From Thinopyrum elongatum (lineage: Eukaryota > Streptophyta > Magnoliopsida > Poales > Poaceae), in assembly GCA_011799875.1 (NCBI GenBank), contig CM022302.1, positions 325,169,385 through 325,233,384 of the forward strand: a stretch of DNA of 64,000 nt. Reading direction: 5' to 3'. Positions within the stretch are counted from its first letter, which is position 1. Each line of letters opens with the position of its first letter. Below the pieces are notes generated by a model that saw nothing but the letters and a program-made list of their open reading frames with translations, did no database searches and was not told where the DNA came from. Positions 33,992 through 46,729 of this stretch are shown here, one piece after another. Position numbers and translations under genes: made by a program.

Positions 33992-34690
33992 CCGGAGTAG
34001 TACTCTTTGTTTAATTTAGAGCGCCGGTCTTAAATTTGTTAGGTTAATGTTTAGGTCAGCTAGCTCTATTTAATTGCTGAACTTGCTCGATTAAGAAGTG
34101 TGGGTGTGCTGTAGGCTCCTTTGTGTACCCAAATTATGCAATGACGTGGATGACCACTGTAACTAGGGATATTCGGACCAAAATTTGCACGTTCAAACTC
34201 ATCACACATGGGGTAAGCTATATGAATCATTTGTGATGTTCACATATCGTACACAGTGTCTGATGACACTTTGCACGCCAGTTTTTTCGCTGCACCGATC
34301 CAAAATTTTCGGCTTCCGCGGAAATATCTACCTCCCCGCCCCCTCCCCCTTACCAAAAGCCACATTTTCCCCTTTTCCGCCTTCCTTTCCAAGTTGAAAC
34401 ATTCACTCCTTGCTTGCAGCGCCGCCGCCTCGCCGGTGACCCTCCTTCACGTTGCTCGGCCTCATCGATCCAGGCAGGTAATCCACACCCGACCCCCATC
34501 CTCCTCCTCCTTCCACATCCCACATGCCCCGACCGCCGGCGCGACACCTTCCACCCAAATCACCGACCCCTCCCCCAAATAAGTGTCGCCCTAAGCCATG
34601 GTGCACGCAGTATAGCCAGGAGCTCAAGGAGCATTTGGCAACAAAGAAGTAAATCGCGGTCGCACATGTGGATGAGGTCGCGATGGCTAG
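33992..34690 (+). other. Non-coding stretch with a gene-like 5' end
   Basis: 34000-34250 looks like a 3' untranslated region. 34256-34690 has a C-rich leader, an AG/GT-like boundary near 34480 and a short frame beginning at an ATG at 34598 with an in-frame TAG soon after. It ends abruptly at 34690 where LARD sequence begins. Only suggestive. Confidence 0.35.
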
Positions 34691-35554
34691 GTACAAACAT
34701 AAGTTAAACAAGTTTGACTTAAGAAGGCTAGCACGAACATCTACGATGATCGAAAAGGCAAGGCCTCCTGCCTAGGAGCCTCCTAACTACTCCTGGTCGT
34801 CGGCGGCCTCCACGTAGTAGTAAGCACCCGCGTGGTAGTAGTAGTCGTCGTCGACGGTGGTGTATGGCTCCTGGGCTCCACCATCTGGTTGCGACATTCG
34901 GAAAGAATGGAAAAGGGGGAAAAGAGGGAGCAAAGCAACCGTGAGTACTCATCCAAAGTACTCGCAAGCAAGGATCTACACTACATATGCATCGGTATCA
35001 ATGAAATGGGTAATATCTGTGGAGTGAACTGCAGAATGCCAGAAGAGAAGGGGAAAGCCTAGCCTATCGAAGACTAGCATCTTCAAGCATCTTGCGGCAT
35101 TTAGAAGAGTAAATAATAGCATATTATATTTAACAAACATGTTGTAACATTAGCGCCCAGAGATCCTTTCTCGACTCCCTGCAAGAAAGCAATCCCGGAG
35201 CCATCATATCCATTTCTCATGCCTCAGCATCCAGTTCTAATTGTATCGGTCGGGATACAACTCTGAGCGTCCGTTACCATGGACATGACTATTCGAATAG
35301 ATAGAATACTTCCCTGTAGGGGTGCACCAACTTACCCAACACGCTCGATCAACTCCGGCCGGACACACCATCAGGTCATGACCGGCCTAGTCGATCAACA
35401 CGCCGTAGTCCTACCTAGGCTCAAAAGAGAGGCCAGCACGCCGGTCTACATCCTAAATGCGAAGGGGTCATGGGCCAATCATCCTTTGCAATCCTGCGTG
35501 TTGCGAACGCGGCCGGTGAGCAGACCTAGCCCCCTTATACAAGTGCAGGCTTAA
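34691..35554 (-). repeat. LARD 3' LTR, outer part, left tip deleted
   Basis: Matches 51708-52560. The first ~200 bases present at 51507-51707 are absent. Interrupted after 35554 by Athila C; continues at 45086. Confidence 0.9.
35550..35554. other. Target site duplication of Athila C, left
   Basis: CTTAA, repeated at 45081-45085. Confidence 0.92.
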
Positions 35555-36960
35555 TGATAACCCACAAGTATAGGGGATCGCAACAGTTTTCGAGGGTAGA
35601 GTATTCAACCCAAATTTATTGATTCGACACAAGGGGAGCCAAAGAATATTCTCAAGTATTAGCAGCTGAGTTGTCAATTCAACCACACCTAAAAGACTTA
35701 ATATCTGCAGCAAAGTATTTAATAGCAAAGTAGTATGGAAGTAACGATAACAGTAGCAAAAGTAACAGTAGCAGTTTTGTAGCAATTGTAACAGTGGCAA
35801 TGGAAAAGTAACTTAGCAAAGATCAATATGTGAAAAGCTCGTAGGCAATGGATCAATGATGGATAATTATATCGGATGGCATTCATCATGCAACAGTTAT
35901 AACATAGGGTGACACAGAACTAGCTCCAGTTCATCAATATAATGTAGGCATGTATTCCGTATATAGTCATACGTGCTTATGGAAAAGAACTTGCATGACA
36001 TCTTTTGTCCTACCCTCCCGTGGAAGCGGGGTCCTATTGGAAACTAAGGGATATTAACTTCTCCTTTTAATAGAGAACCGGACCAAAGCATTAGCACTTA
36101 GTGAATACATGAACTCCTCAAACTACGGTCATCACCGGGAGTGGTCCCTACTGTTGTCACTCCGGGGTTGCCGGATCATAACACGTAGTAGGTGGCTATA
36201 ACTTGCAAGATAGGATCAAGAACACAAATATATTCATGAAAACATAATAGGTTCAAATCTAAAATCATGGCACTCGGGCCCTAGTGACAAGCATTAAGCA
36301 TAGCAAAGTCATAGCAACATCAATCTTAGAACATAATGGATACTAGGGATCAAACCCTAACAAAACTAACTCAATTACATGATAGATCTCATCCAACCCA
36401 TCATCGTCCAGCAAGCCTACGATGGTATTACTCACGCCCGGCGGTGAGCATCATGAAATTGGTGATGGAGGATGGTTGATGATGACGACGGCGACGATTT
36501 CCCCTCTCCGGAGCCCTGAACGGACTCCAGATCTGCCCTCCCGAGGAAGAACTGGAGGTGGCAGCGGCTCCGTATCGTAAAACACGATGGATCCTTCTCT
36601 CCAATTTTTTTCTCCCCGAACATGAATATATGGAGTTGGAGTTGAGGTCGGTGGAGGTCCAGGGGGCCCACAAGGACGGATGGCGCGCCCTGGGGGGGGT
36701 GGGCGCGCCTCCCACCCTTGTGGACAGGGTGTGGGCCCCCTTCAGTTGATTCTTTCACCAATATTTTTTATCAATTCCAAAAATGACCTCCTTGAAGTTT
36801 CAGGTCATTCCGAGAACTTTTATTTCTGCACAAAAATAACACCATGGCAATTCTGCTGAAAACAGCGTCAGTCCGGGTTAGTTCCATTCAAATCATGCAA
36901 ATTAGAGTCCAAAACAAGGGCAAAAGAGTTTGGAAAAGTAGATACGATGGAGACGTATCA
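35555..36960 (-). repeat. 3' LTR of Athila C
   Basis: 1406 bp; plus strand runs TGATAACCCACAAG to GGAGACGTATCA. Confidence 0.95.
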
Positions 36961-36972
36961 ACTCCCCCAAGC
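36961..36972 (-). other. Polypurine tract of Athila C
   Basis: Minus strand GCTTGGGGGAGT directly before the LTR start TGATACGTCTCC. Confidence 0.8.
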
Positions 36973-39068
36973 TTAACCCATTGCTTGTCCTCAAGCAATT
37001 CAGTTGATAAACTGAAATTGATAAAGAAAAACTTTTACAAACTCTGTTTGATCTTGTTGTTGCAAATATGTAAAGCCAGTATTCAAGTTTTCAGCAAAGA
37101 TTATGAACTAACCATATTCACAATAGCATTTAGGTCTCACATTTACTCATATCAATGACATAATCAACTAGCGAGCAATAATAATAAATCTCGGATGACA
37201 AGACTTTTTCAAAACAATCACGATATGATATAACAAGATGGTATCTCGCTAGCCCTTTCTGAGACCACAAAACATAAATGCAGAGCACCCCTGAAGATCA
37301 AGGACTAACTAGACATTGTAATTCATGGTAAACGAGATCCAGTCACAGTCATACTCAATATCAATTAATAACAAAGCATGCAAATGACAGTGGTGCTCTC
37401 TAACTGGTGCTTTTTATCAGAGAATGATGACTCAACATAAAAGTAAGTAGATAGGCCCTTCACAGAGGGAAGTAGGGATTTGCAGAGGTGCCAGAGCTCG
37501 AGTTTTTAAAACAGAGATGAATATAATTTTGAGCGGTATGCTTTCATTGTCAACATAACAACCAAGAGATCTCAATATCTTCCATGCTACATACATTATA
37601 GGCGGTTCCCAAACAGAATGGTAAAGTTTTTACTCCCATTCCACCAACAATCACACTCCACGGCTGGTCCGAAACAATGGGTACCGTCCATACAATCAAC
37701 AATCCTGGGGGAGTTTTGTTTAATTATTTGAAATTTTGTTTCTGATCTTTTGATCATAGGACTGGGCATCCCAATTACCAGCCATTTTCCCGTGAATGAT
37801 GAGCGGAGTCCACTCATCATGAGAATAACCCACCTAGCATGGAAGATACTGACAGCCCCCGGTCGCTACATGAGCGATTCGGGCATAAAAAAATAGATTA
37901 TCATTTGAAGATTTAGAGTTTGGCACATGCAAATTTACTTGGAACAGCAGGTAAATACCGCATATAGGAAGGTATGGTGGACTCATAGGGAACAACTTTG
38001 GGTTTATGGAAGTGGATGCACAAGCAGTATTCCCGCTTAGTACAAGTGAAGGCTAGAAAAAGACTGGGAAGCGACCAACTAGAGAGCGACAACTGTCATA
38101 AACATGCATCGTGATTAACCAACATTGAATGCAAGCATGAGTAGAATATAAATCACCATGAACATAAATATCGTGGAGGCTATGTTGATTTTGTTTCAAC
38201 TACATGCGTGAACATGTGCCAAGTCAAGCCACTCGAATCATTCAAAGGAGGATACCATCCTATCATACTACATCACAACCATTTTAAAAGCATGTTGGCA
38301 CGCAAGGTAAACCATTATAAACTCCTAGCTAATTAAGCATGGCATGAATAACTATAATCTCTAATTGTGATTGCAAACATGTTTCATTCATAATAGGCTG
38401 AATCAAGAATGATGAACTAATCATATTTACAAAAACAAGATAGGTCGAGTTCATACCAGCTTTTCCTCATCTCAATCATTTCATCATATATTGTCATTAT
38501 TGCCTTTCACTTGCACGACTGAATGATGTGAATAATAATAATAGTGCACGTGCATTGGACTAAGCTGGAATCTGCAAACATTTATTCAAAGGAGAAGACA
38601 ATATAATATGGGCTCTTTGTTAGATCAACAATAATGCATATGAGAGCCACTCAACATTTTCATCGTGGTCTTCTCCCTTCGACCCCAAAGAAAAGAAAAG
38701 AATTTCAAAGAAACATACTGAAATGTTTTTGGAGTTTTTGTTTTTCTGAAGAAAGTAAAACAAGAACGAGAAAAACTATTTACATGGGAAAGCTCCCAAC
38801 AAGTAAAAGAAGAACGAGAAATCTTTTTGGGTTTTCTTTTATACTACAACTAAGCATGGAAAGTAAACTAAGCTACAACCAATTTTTTTTGTTTTTTCTC
38901 AAAGGTTTTCAAATACTCACGAAGAAAGCAAGAAAAAGAAATAACCTAACATGGATAATACAATGAAAAAGTATGAACACCGACAACTAGAATGAGTGTG
39001 TGAACATGAATGTAATGTCGGTGAGAAATACGTACTCCCCCAAGCTTAGGCTTTTGGCCTAAGTTGGT
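36973..39068 (-). other. Long 3' non-coding region of Athila C
   Basis: About 2.1 kb, AT-rich, with no supported reading frame. The part at 37950-38050 matches the start of the Athila B fragment at 55620. Short ORFs such as 38634-38966 have no family support. Confidence 0.75.
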
Positions 39069-40094
39069 CTAAGGCCACCACTGGCCCGGATGATATCCAA
39101 AGTCATAGTTGGGGTCGTATTGTGCTGCGGCAGCCGCTGCTTGGCGTGCTGCATCCTGGAGGCGAGCAGCCTCCGCTGTCCTCTCATACTCGTTCGCCTC
39201 CTCTCTAGTTATAAAATATCTCCCATTTACCTAAAAGTTAAAGAAGGTAGGAGCAGGAAGGGTAATATGGATGGCACGCCGTCTGTCAAAGATTAGTCAG
39301 TACTGGAGGGACTGTTCATTCCTCTCAAGAAACTGATAGCGTACTAAAGCATTATAATCAAGAAAAGCAGGTGGCAACTCTATGTCATTCCCCCTTATGG
39401 GTACACCAAGATAATTAGCTAAATGAGTTGCATAAATCCCACCAAATAAATCTCCCTCTTTAGCATTATGATGTAACCTCCTTGCAATAATAGCCCCCAA
39501 ATTATATCGCTTGTCACCTAACACCGCACACTTGAGGATACTAAGATCTGGAACGCAAAGGTGGCAGTGATCATGTTTACCGTTAATGCATCTACCTATA
39601 AAGATAGCAAAATAATGTATGGCAGGAAAGTGAATGCTCCCTATGGTAGCTTGTGTGATATTTCTAGTTTCTCCCACGGTGATGCTAGCAAGGAAATCAT
39701 TATATTCAGATTTGTGAGGCTCACTAAGAAGGCCCCACTGTGGGATTTTGCAAGTAGTATTAAAATCTTCAAGGTCCATGGTATATGATTCATCATAAAG
39801 ATCAAATAAAACAGTATGGGTATTACGCTTAGATGAAAATTCAAACCTCCGCACAAAGGAATTGGTGAGATAATAGTGTTGTTGGCACTTGTCTGACACG
39901 AAGTCCTCAAGGCCGGCATTTTGTACGTATGCATCAAACTCATCCTTGAAACCTGCACGAACCATGAATTCATCCGACGGCCATTCGCAAGGCCGCACTT
40001 GAGCTTCCCTTGGTGGTTCAAGGTCCGGCTCACGTATTGCGAGTCCCGGTGCTTGCTTCCTCGATGAACCACCTTGGTACATTTTCCTAGACAT
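39069..40094 (-). pseudogene. Athila ORF (env-position protein) of Athila C
   Basis: Start chosen at MSRKMYQGGSSRK (40094); an upstream in-frame Met at 40172 is not family-like. About 266 codons are open to a TGA at 39297-39299 (probably CGA), then the same frame continues with a TAG at 39231-39233 and ends at TAG 39069-39071 after a Gln/Ala-rich, Tyr-rich tail. It resembles the ATHILA ORF-1 family, with stretches such as DEFMVRAGFKDEFDAYV and YTMDLEDFN. Athila elements carry this ORF where retroviruses carry env; its role is unknown and I see no convincing membrane segment in it. Confidence 0.8.
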
Positions 40095-40883
40095 TTTTCT
40101 TCCTCTGAAAATTTCTAAAAATTTTAGTGACTCAAAATAAAAGTGAACCAAACTCAACAAAATTGATAACAACTACTCCTACAAGTGCCTAGAGGCTATA
40201 TTATGCATCAAAACTACTTTGGACCATATAAATTTGACATGCAAGCTCAAGAACAGGGTCACCATAGCAGCAAAAATTTGCAATATATAAAGCACTAGAA
40301 CAAAAACTAATTGGACCATTGGAGGAGTCACATACCGAAGAACAATCCCCCAAAGCAGTTTTGCAAATGGAGCTTTACACAAGGAGATAAAAAATGGCAG
40401 CAAAATGAGCAAGAACATGAGTTTGAGCTATGGAGTGATTTTTTCTGGAGGAAGACGAAGTGAATGGGTGCTGGAATAAGTGAAGGGGGGCCACGTGGGA
40501 CCCACAAGGTCGGGGGGCACGCCCAGGGGGGTAGGGCGCGCCCTCCACCCTTGTGGACAGGTGGTGGGTCCCCCCTGGTGTGTTCTCAGTGCCATAAATT
40601 CTAAAATATTCTATAAAAAATCATACTAAATTTTCAGGGCATTTGGAGAACTTTTATTTATGGGACATTTTTTATTTCACGGATAATTCAGAAAATAGAC
40701 AGAAAATACTAATTTTGCTTTATTCATTCTAAATAACAGAAAGTAAAAAGTAGGTACAGAAAGTTGTGCCTTCTAGATTCATCCATCTCATGCTCATCAA
40801 AAGGAATCCGTTAACAAGGTTGATCAAGTCTTATTAACAAACTTCTTCCGAATGACATGAAACCAGAGAATTTTTGAATAACA
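40095..40883 (-). other. Region replacing RT-integrase in Athila C, with LTR-like segment
   Basis: Between protease and downstream ORF. 40480-40700 resembles the Athila LTR at 36650-36860: a CACAAGGnnGG...GCGCGCC...CACCCTTGTGGACAGG block, then TTTCAGGnCATT and GAGAACTTTTATTT. No RT, RNase H or integrase motif is present. Confidence 0.6.
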
Positions 40884-43607
40884 CTAGGTTACCTCAACGG
40901 GGATATGCATGTCCCCAACAATAAGAATATCATATTTCTTTTTGACAGTAGGAAGAGGGAATTCAAAACCTCCGATAGTAATAGTTGAAAATTTTCCAAT
41001 AGAGTTGATACTATGAACTTGAGGTTGTTTCTTCGGAAAGTGTACCGTATGCTCATCACCATTATCATGAAAAGTGAAATTGCCTTTATTGCAATCAATA
41101 ACAGCCCCTACAGTATTTAAAAAGGGTCTACCAAGGATGATCGACATACTGTCGTCCTCGGGAATATCAAGAATAACAAAGTCCGTTAAGATAGTAACAT
41201 TTGCAACCACAACAGGCACATCCTCACAAATACCGATGGGTATAGCAGTTGATTTATCAGCCATTTGCAAAGAGATTTTAGTAGGTGTCAACTTATTCAA
41301 ATCAAGTCTACGATACAAAGAGAAAGGCATAACACTAACACCGGCTCCAAGATCACATAAAGCAGTTTTAACATAGTTTCTTTTAATGGAGCATGGTATA
41401 GTTGGTACTCTTGGATCTCCAAGTTTCTTTGGTATTCCACCCTTAAAAGTGTAATTAGCAAGCATGGTGGAAATTTCATCTTCTGGTATCTTTCTTTTAT
41501 TTGTAACAATATCTTTCATATACTTAGCATAAGGAGGCATTTTAAGCATATCAGTTAAACGCATACGCAAAAAGATAGGTCTAATCATTTCAGCAAAGTG
41601 CTCAAAATCCTCATCATCCTTTTTCTTGGATGGCTTAGGAGGAAAGGGCATGGGTTTCTAAACCCATGGTTCTCTTTCTTTACCATGTTTCCTAGCAACG
41701 AAGTCTCTCTTATCATAACATTGATTCTTTGACTGTGGGTTATCAAGATCAACAGCAGGTTCAATCTCTACATCATTATCATTACTAGGTTGAGCATCAA
41801 CATGAACATCATTATTAACATTATCACTAGGTTCATGTTCATCACCAGATTGTGTCTCAGCATCAGAAATAGAAATATCATTTGGATTCTCAGGTGTGTC
41901 TATAACAGGTTCACTAGAAGTATGCAAAGTCCTATCAGTTTTCTTTTTCTTTTTATTACTAGGATTAGATGCATCAGTATTAATTCTCTGAGAATCTTGC
42001 TCAACTCTCTTAGGATGGCCCTCAGGATACAAAGGTTCCTGAGTCATTTTACCACCTCTAGTCATAACCCTAACAGCATTATCATTGTTCTTACTATTCA
42101 ACTCATTAAGCAAATCATCTTGTGCCTTAAGTACTTGTTCTACTTGAGTTGTAACCATGGAAGCATGTTTACTAATAAGCTTAAGATCATTAACAGTTCT
42201 ACTCATATACTCACCCAAGTAATCAAGCATGTGAGCATTACGTTTCAATTGTCTACTAACATAAGCATTGAAATTTTCTTGTTTAACGATAAAATTATCG
42301 AACTCATCCAAGCATTGACTAGCAGACTTATTATGAGGAATATCACCTTCATCAAATCTATAAAGAGAGTTTACCTCTACTACCTGTGTCGGGTTCTCAA
42401 GACCATGTATTTCTTCAATAGGCGGTAAATTCTTAACATCTTCAGCTTTAATACCTTTTTCTTTCATAGATTTCTTTGCCTCTTGCATATCTTCAGGACT
42501 GAGAAATAGAATACCTCTTTTCTTCGGAGTTGGCTTAGGAGTTGGTTCAGGAAGTGTCCAATCATTATCATTACTCAATATATTATTCAATAGCAATTCA
42601 GCTTGCTCAATAGTTCGTTCCCTGAAAATACAACCAACACAACTATCTAGGTGGTCCCTAGAAGCATCGGTTAGTCCATTATAAAAGATATCAAGTATTT
42701 CATTTTTCTTGAGAGGATGATCAGGCAAAGCATTAAGTAACTAGAGAAGCCTCCCCCAAGCTTGTGGGAGACTCTCTTCTTCAGATTGCACAAAGTTAAA
42801 TATTTCCTGTAAGGCAACTTGTTTCTTATGAGCAGGGAAATATTTTTGAGAGAAGTAATATATCATATCCTAGGGACTACACACACAACCAGGAGCAACA
42901 AAATTAAACCATATCTTAGCATCACCCTTTAATGAGAAAGGAAACAACTTAAGAATATAGTAATAACGAATTTTTTCCTCATGAGCAAATAGGGTGGCTA
43001 TATCATTTAATTTAGTAAGATGTGCCACAACTGTTTCAGATTCATAACCATAGAAGGGATCAGATTTAACCAAAGTAATTAACTCAGGATCGACAGAGAA
43101 TTCATAATCCTTATCAGTAACAAAAATAGGTGAAGTAGCAAAATTGGGATCATATTTCATTCTAGCATTCAAGGATTTTTCTTTCAGCTTAGCTAGCAGT
43201 TTCTTAAGATCTTCTCTATCATTGCAAGCAAGGAAGTCTCTAGCAGTTTCTTCATCCATAATATAACCCTCAGGTATAACAGGCAATTCATATCTAGGGG
43301 GAGAATCATAATCTTCAGTTTCAATAATATTTTCTCTAACCCTAGCAAGTTGTTCATCAAGAAATTCACCTAGTGGCATAGTATTATCAAGCAAAGCAGT
43401 AGTATCATCATTAGCATCATGCATAGCAGAAGTGGCATCATCAATTACTTGCAACATATCAGAATTACTAGCAGGTGTAGGTGTCGCAAGCTTACTCAAA
43501 ACAGAAGGTGAATCAAGTGCAGACCTAGATGGCAGTTCCTTACCTCCCCTTGTAGTAGAGGGAAAAATCTTGGTTCTAGTATCTTTCAAATTCTTCATAG
43601 TGATCAA
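40884..43607 (-). pseudogene. gag-pro: Gag-protease of Athila C with three stop codons in one frame
   Basis: One uninterrupted frame from Met 43607 apart from TAG at 42870-42872, 42741-42743 and 41658-41660; no frameshift. The first two fit CAG to TAG. Order: N-terminal leader, gag (LKGDAKIWFNFVAPGC, then RERTIEQAELLLNNIL), a Lys/Glu-rich and Asp/Asn-rich linker, then the protease with LCDLGAGVSVMPFSL and IILGRPFLNTVGAVID. It ends at 40884 with VEVT. Would make particle and protease only; other functions must come from another element. Confidence 0.9.
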
Positions 43608-43648
43608 CAGATATAAATCCCAAGTGACTCAGAGAATAGAGCTATACT

Positions 43649-43665
43649 CCCCGGCAACGGCGCAA
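43649..43665 (-). other. Primer binding site of Athila C (tRNA-Asp)
   Basis: Minus strand TTGCGCCGTTGCCGGGG, the tRNA-Asp site with one mismatch at the second position; 11 bases from the LTR. Confidence 0.82.
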
Positions 43666-43676
43666 GAAAAAGGTCT

Positions 43677-45080
43677 TGATAACCCACAAGTATAGGGGAT
43701 CGCAACAGTTTTCGAGGGTAGAGTATTCAACCCAAATTTATTGATTCGACACAAGGGGAGCCAAAGAATATTCTCAAGTATTAGCAGCTGAGTTGTCAAT
43801 TCAACCACACCTGAAAGACTTAATATCTGCAGCAAAGTATTTAATAGCAAAGTAGTATGGAAGTAACGGTAACAATAGCAAAAGTAACAGTAGCAGTTTT
43901 GTAGCAATTGTAACAGTGGCAACGGAAAAGTAACTTAGCAAAGATCAATATGTGAAAAGCTCGTAGGCAATGGATCAATGATGGATAATTATGTCGAATG
44001 GCATTCATCATGCAACAATTATAACATAGGGTGACACAGAACTAGCTCCAGTTCATCAATATAATGTAGGCATGTATTCCGTATATAGTCATACGTGCTT
44101 ATGGAAAAGAACTTGCATGACATATTTTGTCCTACCCTCCCGTGGCAGTGGGGTCCTATTGGAAACTAAGGGATATTAAGGTCTCCTTTTAATAGAGAAC
44201 CGGACCAAAGCATTAGCACTTAGTGAATACATGAACTCCTCAAACTATGGTCATCATCGGGAGTGGTCCCGACTATTGTCACTCCGGGGTTGCCGTATCA
44301 TAACACGTAGTAGGTGACTATAACTTGCAAGATAGGATCAAGAACACAAATATATTCATGAAAACATAATAGGTTCAGATCTGAAATCATGGCACTCGGG
44401 CCCTAGTGACAAGCATTAAGCATAGCAAAGTCATAGCAACATCAATCTTAGAACATAATGGATACTAGGGATCAAACCCTAACAAAACTAACTCGATTAC
44501 ATGATAGATCTCATCCAACCCATCACCGTCCAGCAAGCCTACGATGGAATTACTCACGCACGGCGGTGAGAATCATGAAATTGGTGATGGAGGATGGTTG
44601 ATGATGACGACGGTGATGATTTCCTCTCTTCGGAGCCCTGAACGGTCTCCAGATCTGCCCTCTCGAGGAAGAACAGGAGGTGGCGGCGGCTCCGTATCGT
44701 AAAACGCGATGAATCCTTCTCTCCGATTTTTTTCTCCCCGAACGTGAATATATGGAGTTGGAGTTGAGGTCGGTGGAGGTCCAGGGGGCCCACAAGGATG
44801 GATGGCGTGCCCTGGGGGGTGGGCGCGCCTCCCACCCTTATGGACAGGGTGTGGGCCCCCTTCAGTTGATTCTTTCGCCAATATTTTTTATTAATTCCAA
44901 AAATGATCTCCGTGAAGTTTCAGGTCATTCCGAGAACTTTTATTTCTGCACAAAAATAACACCATGGCAATTCTGCTGAAAACAGCGTCAGTCCGGGTTA
45001 GTTCCATTCAAATCATGCAAATTAGAGTCCAAAACAAGGGCAAAAGAGTTTGGAAAAGTAGATACGATGGAGACGTATCA
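43677..45080 (-). repeat. 5' LTR of Athila C
   Basis: 1404 bp, aligned end to end with 35555-36960. Confidence 0.95.
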
Positions 45081-45085
45081 CTTAA
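45081..45085. other. Target site duplication of Athila C, right
   Basis: CTTAA, matching 35550-35554. Confidence 0.92.
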
Positions 45086-45478
45086 CCAGTCCAATCCGGC
45101 GCGCGCCACTCAGTCACTGACGTTAGTGAGCTTTCAGAAGAATCGTATGATGCAGAGTGCCCATACTTATTCCCGCGTGGTGGATAGTGCGAAAAGGCCA
45201 GAGGCCTACTCGGATCAAATATTCAAACCGTTAGTGTCTTGGTAGTGCGCGGTAACGAGCAGAGACTCACGATTATGTGACCCCGTCACCCCGTCTCGTG
45301 GACTTACAGCAAGGGCTAAGAATGCCCGGCTGTGCCATGTAATTATCTCTCGGGTACCCTCCACGTCAACCCGACTTCACATCACTTGCGGGTACCCCTC
45401 GGGGCCGACCCGATGTCATCATGGTTCTATGGTAAGTCAAAGTAACCGTGTGTCCAAAACAGCAAGGGGGTAACCCGA

Positions 45479-45682
45479 GGAATCACCCTCGATGGATTCC
45501 CACTCGATGTAACCATCAAGGTGGACTTGGAGGAATCACCCTCGATGGTCCACACTTGAGAGGTTGCACGACAGAGTCATTATCGGGAGTGGTGAAGGAG
45601 GAATCACCCTCGATGACCACGACCGAATAACTACACTACAGGGTTAACACCAGAAGTGCTGACGAGGTATCACCCTCAGCAC
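45479..45682. repeat. Interspersed GGAATCACCCTCGATGG motifs in the LARD LTR
   Basis: Copies start at 45479, 45532 and 45600, with a variant at 45667; the right LTR has the same series from about 52960. Confidence 0.8.
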
Positions 45683-46729
45683 TCGATAATAACTCTGCAG
45701 AGTCATACAACTAAGGGAGGAGATACGCGGTGTCGGGGCCTGGACGTCGATCACGTTGATGGAGTCTTCGAACATAAAGCGGGGCAACTGGGACAAGGTG
45801 TGGGGTCACTTATGGATCTCTAATCAACCTATACTAAGCAGTTTAGAATAAGCAGGTAAGGTATGAAAGTAGGTACCAAAAATAGGCTATGCATCAGAGT
45901 AGGATCATACAAAAAGCAGTAGCAGTTCTAATGCAAGCATAAGAGAGAAGGGAATGGGCGATATTAGAATGAACAAGGGGGTTTGCTTGCCTGGAAGCTC
46001 TACTGAAAAGGAAGAAGTGTCGTCGATGACGTAGTCGATCATAGTGGCATCAACAGCGGTCTCGGGGTCTACCGGAGAAGAAGAGGGGGAAGAAATAGTA
46101 AATACAAAACACACAGATGCATGACATGACAACAGGCAAAGCTAGGGTGTTCTAACGTAGTACTACGCAATACCGGCGAAGGGGGAAAACATCCGGGAAT
46201 GTTTCCCCGGTGTTAGGCATTTTCGGGCAGATGAAACGGAGGGGGACGGTTGCATGTTCGCTATACTAGGGGAACGTGGCGGATGAATGGAGTGCGTATT
46301 CGGATTCTTCTCATCTTTCTGAGCAAATTTCATGTACAAAGTATTTTCATCCGAGTTACGGATTATTTTAAATGATTTTTCAAAGTTTTAAAAGATTTTC
46401 TAAATTTCCTGGTTTAAATTATTTCAAAAATATTAAATAGCTAAATTGCTATGGGTACACAGAAGTGTACCCAGCAACATGCACAAGGCGTTCTGAGTCA
46501 GCATGGTCAACAGTCAACTTTGACTGGGTTGACTGATCAAAAGGGACAGTGGGGCCCATTAGTCATTAACTGCGTTAACTAACTAATAGATTTAATCAAC
46601 TAACTAGGTAATTAGGCTAACTAAGCAGGTTAATTAACTTAATTAATTATATTACTAATTAGTTAAATAATTAATTAATTATTATTTTTATTTTCAGATT
46701 TCGTTTTTCTTTTGCTCTTAAAAGTGGGC

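Larger units (their letters stand above)
35555..45080 (-). mobile_element. Athila C: Athila-lineage element lacking RT and integrase
   Basis: 9526 bp, minus orientation, LTRs 35555-36960 and 43677-45080, with a CTTAA duplication. Contains gag-protease and an Athila-specific downstream ORF, but only ~790 bp between them, so RT, RNase H and integrase are missing. LTRs differ by roughly 3% by eye, so it is older than Tat copy 2. Resembles the Sabrina-type non-autonomous elements of wheat; name uncertain. Confidence 0.92.
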
